In this document: positions 34,148-46,009 of the stretch, piece after piece
Layout: each line of letters begins with the position of its first letter
How positions within the stretch are numbered: the stretch's first letter is position 1
Assembly (NCBI RefSeq): GCF_020379485.1
Contig: NC_063436.1
Coordinates: forward strand, 22,814,423 to 22,878,422
Source: Brassica napus
Lineage: Eukaryota; Streptophyta; Magnoliopsida; Brassicales; Brassicaceae
Reading direction: 5' to 3'
DNA: 64,000 nt
Position numbers and translations under genes: made by a program
The notes under the pieces: model-generated
Seen by the model: only the letters and a program-made list of their open reading frames with translations
Told to the model about the DNA's origin: nothing
The model's database searches: none

Positions 34148-37100
34148 TTATGTTGATGACCACTTAAAATCAAACCGTGCATCCACAGCTTCAAGCAAGC
34201 TAATCTCATCACACGACTCCTCTTCGCAAACTTCATCGTCAAGAGAGAGGTTAAGATCCAATGCGACGCAAGTAACTACGTTCTTGTCCTCAGACTGATC
34301 TGAACCGTCCGATTTCTCATTAACCGGAGGAGAACAAGCTCTTGATCTTGAGCTGAATCTTTCACAGCTCAAGATCACAATAGCATCTCTAAGCGAAGCT
34401 TCTTCCCCACTCAAACTACGAACTCTTCCTCTCTCAATGGCTCTCTTGAAACCCTTTTGAGATAAATAGTCAGCTTGCTCTATATCTTCCACTAAGAACA
34501 CTCTGTTTGGATCAGACCAAACAGCTTCAGAGAATCTCTCAATGTAATTCCAGTTCTGTTCATCTCTCGACCTCTTGTTCCTCAAATCTTTCGACGAGAA
34601 ACTGCTCAAACAGATCGAGACAAAGCTGTCTTGCGAACCAAACACGAGTTTAGCCAATTCTCTAGCGATCTTCTCTTTAGCCTCTACATCAAGACCTTGA
34701 AAGAACATCCATGTATCTTCTTTTACATCTTTGTCTCCGTTGATTGTTCTCGTACTCGAGCCTGATCTGCATTTCAAGACTGTTTTCGCTATCTCTGAGA
34801 TAATATCCTTCTGCCATGGTACCTTGCTATGCAAGCCATCACATAATACTGCTAGGTTTTCAGCATTCATTTCTTTAAACCTAGTAGAGGCATGTTCCAC
34901 CTCCATTCCATCGCTTGAAGAAGCTTCTGAGTTAACTGTTGAGTTAGGATTAGAAGAGAGAAGCTCTGGAAGGAACACTCTTAAGGGAAAGGCATCAGGG
35001 GTCACGGAATCACCATTGGTTTGAAGATGATGCAGAGTACTAGAAGGTTGAGTGGAACCAGAAAAGGAAGAAGATAGTGTGAGTGTTTTTAAGGATGGTC
35101 TATTGTGGATTGAATCGCAGATTGTCTTCCACTTAACCACAAGTTCTTTCATAGAATCTGAATCCTGCCAAGTCCAAGAATCAAACGTAGACAGCTCTTA
35201 AAAGAAGAAAATGAGGAAGTAAACATGAATTAATTTTGGTGTTATATATACAACTCACATTGTGACTATTTTGATTCTCCTTTTTGTATTGCTGAAGCCA
35301 CGCCGGTAAAACGGCAGTGTTTACACTGCCGTTGTTATTCCTGCATCGCAAGAACCGAGCTTCTTCTTCGAATTTGATAGAACACTCCTCACAGAAACTG
35401 AGCTGATCCTCTGATGAATGCAGCTGCAGAGGTAAGCTCTCTGATTTCTTGACTTCAACCTCCCTGCTTTGAAACAAAATGGTCATGATTAGTATTGTAG
35501 ATAAATTGGGAAGCAAGATCAAGATTGTGAAACTCTGAAGAATAAATGAAAAGATTTGAAGAACAAACTAATAGTATTGTAGCATATTCATTATTATTAA
35601 TATATTTATATTTTTGTGTTACATTTGGATTAGAAAATTTTATGAATTTCAAGATTTTGGTCAGTAACATACACATAATTGCTTTTTAGCAAAAGAGAAA
35701 AATACACATAATTGCTTTCCAGTTTATCTCCAGTAATTAGGTAAAAAGTTTAATTTTTATTTAACTTAAAACTGAAATGAAGTAACTTATTTTCTCCAAT
35801 CTTCTATTAGGATTTCTCACAAGAAAGCAGATAAAATTATACTAGAATTTATAGAAAAAGGTACGAAAAGGATGCACGTTGTTTCACCGCTCTTTTAGAC
35901 GATCACCACATAAAGCAAAAAAACACTATAGGTAAAATTGTCCTTTTCGAACAAAGAGACAAAATAGTTAGAACATATCCAACAAAAATTTTAAAAATCA
36001 AAAACATTTTTTTAGTCTCTAAATGTTGATTGAGCGTATCAAAAGAAGACTTCAAATTACCTCTCGGAGACAAGACTCAACCGGAGGCTACTACTAGTCG
36101 TGGGAATAGTGAGAGTGGTGAGACACCAAAGGGACTCGAGCGAGGGTTGACCAGACTTGCATCTCACGTAAGTCTGTGAAGTCGCAAGACCCATTAACCA
36201 AAACCTTCCATGATCTCCCATGATCAACCCACGAGCCAGCTTCCCAATCTCCACTATCATATGCTCCACAGCACAGTAGTTGTCCTTATTATTGTTACAC
36301 ATCAAAGAACTTTTTGTTCTAGACTCTACGAACCAGTTTAAGTCTCCAAGATTTAGAATCACTCCTTTTCCGACACAGCTCCTTACGAGTGTCTCCAACT
36401 CCTTTAGCTTATGCTCCACGTCGGATCTACTAGGTTGTCCGAACGATGAGAACGATAACGTTATAAACTTAACGTCTTTTAAAGCTTCGGGCACGTCCTT
36501 TTTATCAACTTTCTCCATCACCGTTCTCACAACTTTGTCAACAGTGGCTAAACACTCTCCCACGATCACGAAGTTCCTCTTCCTTTTGTCGACTAGATTT
36601 TCTATAACGTTCATGACATCCTCGTCCCCGACAGGAGTTAACAACTCATGTCCTTCTTTAGGTTTACTCGTGGAAATTGTTTTCGAGGAACTCTCTAAAG
36701 AAACAGCTTGCTCGACTTTGCTCTTCACTTGGGGACTCGAGAAACCAGCTTCTCTCATCACTCTACTCACGCTAGGATCATCGAGGATGGATATTATGAG
36801 CTGCTGCACTTCAATCTTGACTGCTAAGATCGACTGCTGCTGGCTCTCGATGGTTCCACGCCGCTGGTGAGCCTGCGCGCGTTTGAAAGCTGCACCGAGA
36901 GCGTTAGAGATAGAAGGGAAAGGAGAAGTTTGAATCCCTAACATAGGACTCCCCGTGGAGGTCGGGAGGCGGTTTAGAGCCACGTTGAAGCAGAGCTCTA
37001 GGGCTCTGCATTGAAGAGGGTGCGTGTGAGACTGGAGACAAGCTGTTCTAAGTAAACCCGTTGGAGCAGAGAGCATGGTGCTAGCCACATGGAGAGGGGT

Positions 37101-37205
37101 GACCTGAGCATGCCCTCTCCTTCTAGCCAAGCCCATTGATTGTTTCACCACGTTTGCAGCTTCAGGCGTGAGGGCTTGCTCCACCGTGCATCCTCCAGCT
37201 CTCAT
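34148..37205 (-). CDS. SMXL3: SMXL3-like (SUPPRESSOR OF MAX2 1-LIKE 3), 3 exons
   Basis: 788-aa nuclear ClpB-related repressor; Arabidopsis SMXL3 (At3g52490, about 815 aa) acts with SMXL4/5 in phloem formation. Exons: 36061-37205, 35259-35463, 34148-35164, with consistent phases (2, 0) and GT...AG borders. The double Clp-N domain begins at the start (MRAGGCTVEQALTPEAANVV; LARRRGHAQVTPLHVASTML). The degenerate ATPase region contains FVIVGE and DTWMFFQGLD blocks, and the EAR repression motif LDLNLSL is at residues 752-758. No RGKT degron is seen, as expected for SMXL3-5, which are not MAX2 targets. The start at 37205 matches the family; an in-frame upstream stretch is leader. TATA at 37357-37364. 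Confidence 0.93.
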
Positions 37206-39039
37206 GGTGACAGCCTTAATTAGGAACACCAAATGGGGGTAGTACTAGCTAGCACTGAGTAGCGAGAGGTCTATGGTAAAGGCTTCAAGGGTATAGCTTC
37301 ATTCCAATTATCTTAGATAATGAAAGCACCCAAAGAAGAAGGATCTATTAACTGTGTTATATATGGATGTGGGGCTGATTATTAAACCTAATAGCAGAGT
37401 AAGGAAAGAGAGAGAGAGAGATCAAGGGAAGAGGTGAAAAGAAAGAGGGAGAGAAAGAGAAGTGTTTGGTAGTCAAATATATGAGGGAAGAGGAAATGTG
37501 TATGCTTGTCTTGTGATAGAGGCAAAATTTGGGGAGTTCTTTGAGGGTCCAAAGTGGAATGCATGTGATGACAAAGCAGTATCAAAAGGCAAAGGTAACT
37601 CAGCTTTGCCCTTATATTCTTTTCTTTCACAAATTTCACAAAAAAGATGTAATGGGCACTGCAGCTTAGTGGGTCTCTCTCTTTTCTGCAAAGTGTCATC
37701 ACTTATTAGAAAGAACCTAATTAAAGATGCAAATCATCATTCATTTATATGATACATAAATATTAAATAATATCCCCAATAACACTTGAAGAAAATATTT
37801 GAGATATAATCAGTTTCTCCTTTAGCACCTTAAGCTACTACTAGCCAAGTCCCAACACCTTTTCAGACAACAGTCTCGTAATCTAGATCCAGTCACGTAA
37901 CCTAAACTCAGCATCACATGTAAGATACAACATAGGAGCCACCAAAACATGGGAATGAACAGATTTGTGTATGTATATATATGCTTTTTTTAGCCAACTA
38001 TGTGTCAAAAAAGCATAGTTTTTTGTGGAACGCATTATAAGTATAGTTTTTATTAACAATATTTTTGGTTTTACTCAAACAACATAGTTTATTAAACGTT
38101 AACATGTATTGCTTAAGACTGTATATGAATAGATTTACCGTCTCATTGCCAAGTAACAGAAGTTATCAGTAAACAAGAAAAATGAAATACCAAATTCTGT
38201 TCCAAAAGATAATCACAAGTCACTTGCTTGATGAACAATATTGAAGACTACTGACTAGTAACCAATTATATATGTTTCAGCCTATCAAATTTTGGAAAAG
38301 AAAAACGTTCAAGACTATGTTTTCTCAGCATAGTACACATCTGAAATGATATTGAAATTCGTACTTTAATTTCCAAATATTATCAAGCATAATCATTTTT
38401 TACCATTCTAACTCTTAGGGGCAAGAAACACAAAACAACACATTACCCTGGTTTTTGAATTTAATTATTTTTGTATGATATTTAGAAACTCAACCCCTAA
38501 AAACACTAAAGCGCTAATCAAACTATCTGACCCATCACAGACATCATTAGCTTTCGTTAATTTCATAAAAGTGTGTGGCTTTTGGACCATAACTTTCATT
38601 TTATAAACGAAAGAGAAGAGAAACGAAGATGTTTTGAACAAGAAAAGTATTAAAAGAAAGCGAACAAGCCAGTCTCTTGGTGGGGACAGTCTTTGATTGT
38701 ATTTGCTATCAACACGACCAATCATTTTCATGTGCCTAATGAAATCAAAGTTTCAGTCAGTTACAGGAACTCACGCCCAAATCGAAATAATAATAAACAG
38801 GTTATTCAAGAAAACAGCATATATTTATTCATAGAAGCAGAACTGGACGCAGTATTTTATAACTGGAACATAATTAAGAGATAAGAAATGTTTGATTCTC
38901 GGACCACTAACCAAAATGTAATTTATGATTTTATAGCTTAACTTGATAACACTAGTTATATACGCAAAAAAATTTAAACAGATGCAGATGCCTATCAAAT
39001 CTTTCAAGAATCCATTGAGAAAAAAAACACAAATTCACT
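37206..39039. other. SMXL3 promoter and intergenic
   Basis: The SMXL3 leader contains a CT-rich (minus-strand) tract near 37400-37465, upstream of TATA motif ttatatat (37357-37364). Beyond this, AT-rich spacer without recognisable genes. Short open frames in the promoter are low-complexity. Confidence 0.5.
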
Positions 39040-39042
39040 TTA

Positions 39043-39924
39043 GGGAGCGTATTCAACTAAGAGTTTTAGGTGATTGTATTAAAATGACAAATTCACTGTT
39101 ATTCAAACATGAATTTTAAAAACTTATTTAAAATCCACTGTTATTAAACTTAACATTTCGTAGAGTACTATAAAATCCACTGTTATTGAAAATATTTTAA
39201 GTTGTAGAATTTTAAAGTTTTCAGGTGATTTTAGGGTGTTTGGATGGAGTTTCTTAGTTAAAAATTAAAATCCAAATCTCATGGTTTTAGGCCATGTTCG
39301 GGAACGCGCTAGGCGTTAGTCGGACGGTAGGGTTGGGCCTAGCGCCTAAAGAGAAAATCGGAGATTAATCAGAAATTATGTAAAATTATGTGGTGCATAA
39401 TTTTTAGATTGTTTACTATGTTATAAAACATGGTATTCTTTAATTGTGTATAACATTAATACATTTTCATGTTTAATATTATAGAAAACACACAAATAGA
39501 ATATATAAACTTAATATAGTGTAATTTTCAATCAAAATTGTGAATATAAATGACATTTATAAAATTTTAGATCAAATAAAAAATAAAAATATTATTAAAA
39601 ATAATATATATATATTAAAAAAATAGATTAGGCGGCCACCTAGGCGGCTAGGCGGAGAAAATCAGATATCCGATTTTTAAACCGATTTGGCATAAATCGG
39701 GGCGGAAGAGTGACGTGTAGTGCATAGGCGGCTAGGCGGCCGATTTTTAGAACATGGGTTTTAGGTTATGTTGTAGAGTGGTTTAACAAAACTCACCTAA
39801 ATCTCTCCAACTTATTAAAATCATCTAAAACTTCATTAAAAATCAAATCAGCTCAAATATTATATTGAAATTATCTAAAACTCCATTAAAAATCAAATCA
39901 CCGCAAATGTTCAATGAAGGCCCC
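39043..39924. mobile_element. PIF/Harbinger-type MITE, interrupted by a hAT MITE
   Basis: Ends gggagcgtattcaac and, reverse-complemented right end, ggggccttcattgaac, with TTA duplicated at 39040-39042 and 39925-39927. Internal repeats of aaaatccactgttatt and tcatctaaaactccatt type. A hAT element (39292-39757) is inserted inside it, so the original length was about 410 bp. Confidence 0.7.
39292..39757. mobile_element. hAT-type MITE nested in Harbinger MITE
   Basis: Perfect terminal ccatgttc...gaacatgg with 8-bp direct repeats gttttagg at 39284-39291 and 39758-39765. GC-rich ends with repeated taggcggctaggcgg units and AT-rich middle. Non-coding. It is younger than the host MITE it interrupts. 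Confidence 0.85.
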
Positions 39925-39927
39925 TTA

Positions 39928-40238
39928 ATATAAAGCGATTAGGAATCGTTTAAATCTATGAACAAAAAGAATTGATTCCCGAGTATGAATTATTCAAACA
40001 TGAGATCATTGCAGTAATTGGTACAAGGAGCTTTACCTATTATACCTTTTTTGAAAAAGAAATGAGGTTAGAGAGAAAGGAGATAGAGAGGTTTACCTAT
40101 TATACTTCTACTTCGATGAAAACATCTCTCTCTAACACATGAAGCATGCCACTTCATAGAAAGAAGAGAGAAAATGCACCACCATTCAACTTGCCAAGGA
40201 ATCTTCAATAAGACTTATATACTTCGGTAACAGAATCA
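39928..40238. other. Intergenic, no gene seen
   Basis: Short spacer between two MITEs with a duplicated phrase (gaggtttacctattatac near 40031 and 40088). No gene. Confidence 0.4.
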
Positions 40239-40240
40239 TA

Positions 40241-40489
40241 CTCCCTCCGTTTTATAATGTAAGTAGTTTTGGTTAAAAGCACAAAGATTAAGAAAATTAT
40301 TATGTTTTAAAAAGTATTGTATATTAAATAGGTTAGATATAACTTAACCAATCAAAAATAAGTTTATTTAATTTGATTGGTCACACTATACTCAATAAAT
40401 ATAAAAGTTACCTAGAAATATGAAAACTACTTACATTTTGAAACAAAAAAATTTCCCTAAAACTACTTACAATATGAAACGGAGGGAGT
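40241..40489. mobile_element. Stowaway (Tc1/Mariner) MITE, 249 bp
   Basis: Ends ctccctccgttttataatg and, inverted, ctccctccgtttcatattg, with TA duplicated on both sides (40239-40240, 40490-40491). This is the classic Stowaway terminus. Non-coding. Confidence 0.9.
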
Positions 40490-40491
40490 AT

Positions 40492-41210
40492 AAGCTATAT
40501 TCCCACCATAGATATCCTAAAAGACTAATAAAATAGTAAATATATTATCTCTTCTTATGATGGGAACTGAAGAATACAAGTATAAAATTACAATATCCTC
40601 ACAAGAAACAAGAAATCTTCCTTTCATTCCCCAATCATCTTTTTTTGACAAATTTTTTACTTGTTTTATGTAAGCCTTAACCTGAAAGCCACTATTCCCT
40701 GCAACAAGTTCTACTACACTTACTTCCTCTCCCAATGCTTCTACAAAAGAAGCTAAGCATCATTATTCAAAATGAGAAAAACGTAAATATATGTTGTGCC
40801 ATAGAACAAAGACAGAAATGATCCTAGAATCATTATTCAGGAAAAGCAAGTGACCATTTTGAAATTCAAACATGATTATATGGTTTTCTTCTGGAAGATA
40901 ATATGAGATAATTATTGTGTACGTTAGGTCACACACAAAAAAAAAAGAAAAAAAAGAGGTTTTATTTCTTCTATTTATCATAAACGTTAATGGGATAAAT
41001 AAATATTATAAACTTGCTTACGTATAAGATTACGTATAGATCATTTAGTTTTCTAAAGTCTCTTTGATGAAATTTTCGAGGTTTTCATGAGGTTACATAG
41101 GCGTAGATAAATGTTTATGACAGAAAAAATAGAAGAGTTGTGAGAACAAACACAAACTCATTAACTGTTTATAAGACAGAAAGAGTTGAGGAAATGGGAT
41201 GTGTTCATTA
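40492..41210. other. Intergenic, no gene seen
   Basis: AT-rich DNA. A minus-strand open frame at 40517-40735 has no recognisable features. Confidence 0.4.
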
Positions 41211-42210
41211 GCTTAGACCCAAAAGAGATCCAAAGGGAGACCAAAATCATTTAAATGCAAAAGTGTTTAATTTGGAATGATGAGAGCAAAGGAATTAGAT
41301 GGTTGCCTCAGGCGCACTCAATCAACCCTTTACTCCTTTAACACAATTAGCTAATTTTGTTTGCCCTAACTAAAAGATTTAAACTCTATCACAAAAGAAA
41401 AAAAATATTGCGCAAACCAATCTTTTCGAGAAAGTTTATGACCACAACAGTCAAATGTGAACTGCTTTAAGTCTTTAACGAGGACCAGACCCCAGATTCT
41501 AAAGCGCTTGCGTTAACGAGAAGAACATAATGTGAAATCAACCCGTCTATCCAGCCCACTTGCTAAAGATTTAGCCAATTTAGCCATCAACTTTTGATGA
41601 GTTTGGCCTTTTACAAAGCAACACAGAATATTTTGCATCAGATTTTAAAAACCACTTACCGAGTATTGTGCTTGTTACATGTTAAACTGAAACTGGCAAT
41701 TATTCTTTCCACGCTGTCCGCATTTATTAGGGAAAAAAAGAAAGGGCTTTGTTGTGAGCTTAGACCAAAAGACATACAAAGTTCAGACCAAAATCATTTG
41801 AATGCAAAAGTGTTTTGAACGAAAGAAAGCAAAGGAATATAGATAGTTTCTTCTGGCACACCCCAACCAAACTTTTTCCTCTAATTAAAATTGCTTTGCT
41901 CCAACAAAAAAAAAACATTCAACCTCAGTCACACCAAAAAGAAAATCGTCTGTATAACCGAATCCTTTCAAGAAAGTGTGTGACAGGATAGTCAAAATGT
42001 GAATGCTTTAACCAAGACCAGACCCCATATGATTTAAGCATTTATATATGTTAGTAAATTCGATCAGTCTATCCATTCCACTTGATAAAGCTTTTAGTTA
42101 ATTTTATATCAACTTTTGAATAGTTTGGCCTTCAGCAGAAGTGTTATGCATCAATTTTTTTTTTTTTAAAAACTAGGGTATTGCTTGTCTTAAGTGACAC
42201 TGAAACTGAT
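41211..42210 (+). repeat. Diverged tandem duplication of ~0.47 kb unknown DNA
   Basis: Copy A about 41211-41696 and copy B about 41758-42210 share a collinear series of phrases, for example gcttagac, gaccaaaatcattt, atgcaaaagtgttt, gaccagacccca, gtctatcca, tttggcctt and ctgaaactg. Neither copy has a good coding frame. Origin not recognised; it could be a duplicated regulatory region or an old transposon. Confidence 0.75.
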
Positions 42211-44732
42211 TTTGAATTTGGATGAAACGTAAAGGTCATACGTGTTCTGAACTTCTGCATGCATGACTTTCCCCAGGTTTCTACCAAATCAAACATTTTC
42301 CCAGGAATTTATATGGACATACAATAGAGCCTCGAATATTGTTAAACAATTTCAAAATAAGGCAGTCTTATCACCAAATCAAGTAATAAAAGCAAATTAT
42401 GGGATTATCTACTCAAAAGGGGATCCCATTTTGTTTTTTTTTTCACTTTCTGAGCAATCAAAATAATCATCTTTATTCTCCCGGTGTGACCATGTGAAAA
42501 AAAAAACGAATAGAAGTAGAAAAGACGGAGAGAAAGATATATATTGGAATAGATTAAGGCATAATTCTCCTTTGGACGGCCTAACTTTAAGAAAGAAAGA
42601 GATAAGCTTTAAAGATTAAAGGAGGAATGGAGAAAAGTTGTCCTAATTTTGACATGACAGCCTTCTTAATCTAATGTTATGCACTTAATTATATTACAAC
42701 ATGTTTATTTATTTAGAAAATAATTTGTAGCCAAAAAGGTTCGCTTTGGTTCAAATATTTTTGAGTCTTACGAATCTAAAGCGGTACATATATTCCTCAC
42801 ACTTGTTCCCTACACTACATTTTCCAAGAGTTTAAGCTAGCTGAACGGCACAAGTATCATATCACATCATCGGATACAAATGTGAATCCATAATGTCAAC
42901 GAAATCGAGCATTTGCAATCATGGAGTGAACATGTTTGGAAAAGTCCTATCAGATGAAACACATGATGAGCTTTTTTTGATATGATAACAGAAATGAAAG
43001 AACAGAAGTAGTGAAAGTCAGAGGTGTCTGATCTCTAAGCAAAATTCTTCGATATGTGGTGCTAGCTTGACAACAACTTTTTTTTAACACCAGATAAATA
43101 GATTAGATAGCTTGACAACAACTAAATTGTCAAACATAGGTTTTTATGATACGGCGAGTTAGCACCTGACTTGTCATTTTTCGTCAACTATCTATCCTTT
43201 TCCAGATAAATCACTTTACAGACAAATAGTTATATAACCATACAAAACTTCTTCTCAAATAGTACCCTAAAAGAAATTGAATCAGCTTGGTTACTTGTAA
43301 GCTGTAACAAAACAAAGTTCCTACACAATGACAACTATTGCAGTGGTACTACCAAATGCTTATACATAAATAACAAATATTAAAGCATAAACTTACAATT
43401 ATTTGATATATTCATCGTGATCACGTCAAGTTCCATCTGAACATTGCGTGGAAAATAATCTAGGTATCATAGTGGATACTGATTCAACCACAGAAAAAAA
43501 AACAATCGCACAAGCCAACAAACTCCAAATGTATAATCTTTTACGAAAAAGAAGTTGAAAATAATTCTTGTGTAGAAAGAAAGACCATGAAGGCCTATAG
43601 TTGTCGCAGAAATACGGCGGAATACGACTCTATCTGATCAGAAGGACGAACCCTTGCTCGACCATTTCGTTTGTATCTCCGCGCGCGTCCAGGTTTGGGC
43701 TTGTAGGTGATGAGAATATTCCATCCTCCGCAAGATGAGAAAAATAAATTCAATCCCAATATACGTGCTCTTTCATTGAGCCAATAAGTTGAGGGTTAAG
43801 GCCCATTAACTGGTCTTTCACAAAGCCTCTAACTTATTATTTAAGCCGTTGGATTGTTCAAATCTTCTAAATGAACATTTAAAATTTCTGGCAGTGATTG
43901 TCAAACAAAATCTTCTGTATCTTGGGTATATGATCTAATTTGTCGCCATATGAATTCATATTTATTTTAGAAGGTAGTCGAAAACAATATGTTGGTTTAA
44001 AAAAAAGTTATTGACAGATATTATAGAAAGGGAAATTGCATCCACTATACACAACAAAAACCAAAATTCATTAACTAACTAAAAACACCCCCTCTCTCCT
44101 ACTTTCTCTTCCTATCTCTCTCTACTCTCTCTCTAAAAATCTAATTTCCCTTATTTTTTTGGTTATTTAGCAAATAAGCCCTTATAGAAATCCATCCCCC
44201 AGCCCCCAGCTCGGTCAGCCGCATCTACGTGCAACCGTAACAGTTTTGATCAGATTTGCAATGTAAAATTTAATGACATTCTTGTAAGTTTTTCTAGAAA
44301 AATAAAAGTTGGTTCAGCATTTCTAACCTTATAAAATGTTATGAAAAGGCCTGAACACATATAGTATTATTTTGATATTACTCGAGTAAGAAAGTTTCCT
44401 AGATTTCTATTCTGAAAAGTATGTTTGTTTACTTTAAATGCAATTTTTAATTACATTGATTACTTTGGTTGACAAACAAAAAGAATACACTGACCAAACA
44501 AATTACACTGATCGCGCTAGAAACATAAACCAATCGCAACCACATTATGAAAACATAAAATATCTTAATCTTAGGTACTTTTTGTGAGCCGGCATGATTA
44601 GTAGGTGCAACTTTTTTTTTGTCGCATTCATTGCTTTTATTAGTGCATTATTAAAGCGAATTGAATTTATTCTCATAAATCAGAACTGTAGTATCCGTAA
44701 AACAAATTTATTTGCCTGCCACTATGCAAATA
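42211..44732. other. Intergenic with one coding-like patch
   Basis: About 2.5 kb, mostly AT-rich. A GC-richer patch at 43598-43795 is open on the minus strand for 66 codons without ATG, preceded by a TGGGCC plus telobox-like AACCCT motif (43792-43805). CT-rich tract at 44090-44145. No identified gene. Confidence 0.45.
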
Positions 44733-45049
44733 CTCCCTCTATTCATAATAAAATGATGTTTTGAATTTTTAACATAAATTAAGAAATAACTAAATTTTGT
44801 TCTTAAATATATTTATTCTCTTACTAAAACATCTTTTCTTAACTATGAGCCAACACTATTCAGCAAATTTAAATATTTTCAATTAATCTTTTAAAGTAGG
44901 ATTATTTATTATATTATTAACTAATAAAATTAAATAAAAATCTACAAAATCAATCGTTTAGAAACAAAAATTCCAAATTTTATTTTAATAAATAATTTTG
45001 CATCAATATGTACTTCTATTCTTGTTACACCTAATCTTTCCATTGACAG
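44733..45049. mobile_element. Partial Stowaway-like MITE
   Basis: actccctctattcataata at about 44733-44751 resembles a Stowaway left terminus, but no matching right end (gagggagt) was found before the LINE fragment, so the element is truncated or decayed. The right limit is uncertain. Confidence 0.4.
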
Positions 45050-45060
45050 AAAATGCATAA

Positions 45061-45503
45061 TAGTCATTACTCTGAAGAGATATGGAGGAATTTGACGAGG
45101 AAACTGTTGGGTCCGAGATACACTTATGAGTGGAGTAGGGTACTAGAACTAGTATCCGCAAACGTACTGTCGACTACGAACCAATTTTTGCTGAGATATG
45201 TGTTTCAAGCTCTTGTTCACACAACTTGGATTGAAAGAAATGGACGAAGACATGGATCACCTCATCAAGATCTAAGGAACATCATCAAGTTTGTAGACAA
45301 GCAGGTCAGAAACAGAATAAGCTCACTGCGTGGGAAAGGAGGGAAGTATCTAACCCAAGCAATGGCAAATTGGTTTGATTCACGGACATAGAATTAAGCT
45401 TTATTTTTATGGTTTCACAAAACAAAAACTCTAGAATCAAGCTGCATTAGTTTGTAAAAAGGCCTTTTTTGTTTGAATAAATTTAACATTCTTCGAAAAA
45501 AAA
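45061..45503 (+). mobile_element. 5'-truncated LINE (L1-like) with poly-A and TSD
   Basis: The insert ends in a run of A (45496-45507) and is flanked by aaaatgcataa at 45050-45060 and 45504-45514. It carries an open frame to 45391 with EEIWRNLTRKLLG, then FLLRYVFQALVHTTWIERNG, the C-terminal zf-RVT region of plant LINE reverse transcriptases. The catalytic RT domain is missing because of 5' truncation, which is typical of LINE insertion. Confidence 0.85.
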
Positions 45504-45514
45504 AAAATGCATAA

Positions 45515-46009
45515 AATGTTGTTATGGGTATATTATATCTACAATATCCTTTTATTTGAACCCTCGAAACTGAAAGAAAAATGTTCCACTTTTTCTTACT
45601 TTTGGCACACATAGATATTCACTTTTTATATGTTTGTTTCACATCAAAAACTTTATTAAAATAGTATTATAGTTAGTGGAATATATAATGAGCTGGTTTG
45701 GTTATTCTTTGCCAATGGACATCGACGTGGTATCACTGTATTAGCATCCATCTTCTTTTGTTTTCGATAATGCACACAGCCTATATGCTTCACATGTTAG
45801 TTTCCATCTTCCACAACTTTAGCATTCAATTAATTACAAATCAAAATTTTACTACTTTATATGTTGGTTTGATTTTAAATATATAATTTCTCTTATATAT
45901 TTCTCATAGTTACTAAACATTTAACAACTTTATATATGTGGAAAAGAAATTAAATCATAAATTGGTTTGATTTTTAAGAGTCAAATTTCCAAATCCACCC
46001 CCTGGAAAC
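45515..46009. other. Intergenic, aspartyl protease 3' flank
   Basis: AT-rich, no gene recognised. Confidence 0.5.

Noticed and set aside
37388..37702. 104-codon minus frame upstream of SMXL3
   Set aside because: Ser/Leu-rich translation of the CT-rich leader and promoter, upstream of the TATA box in part; not a gene.
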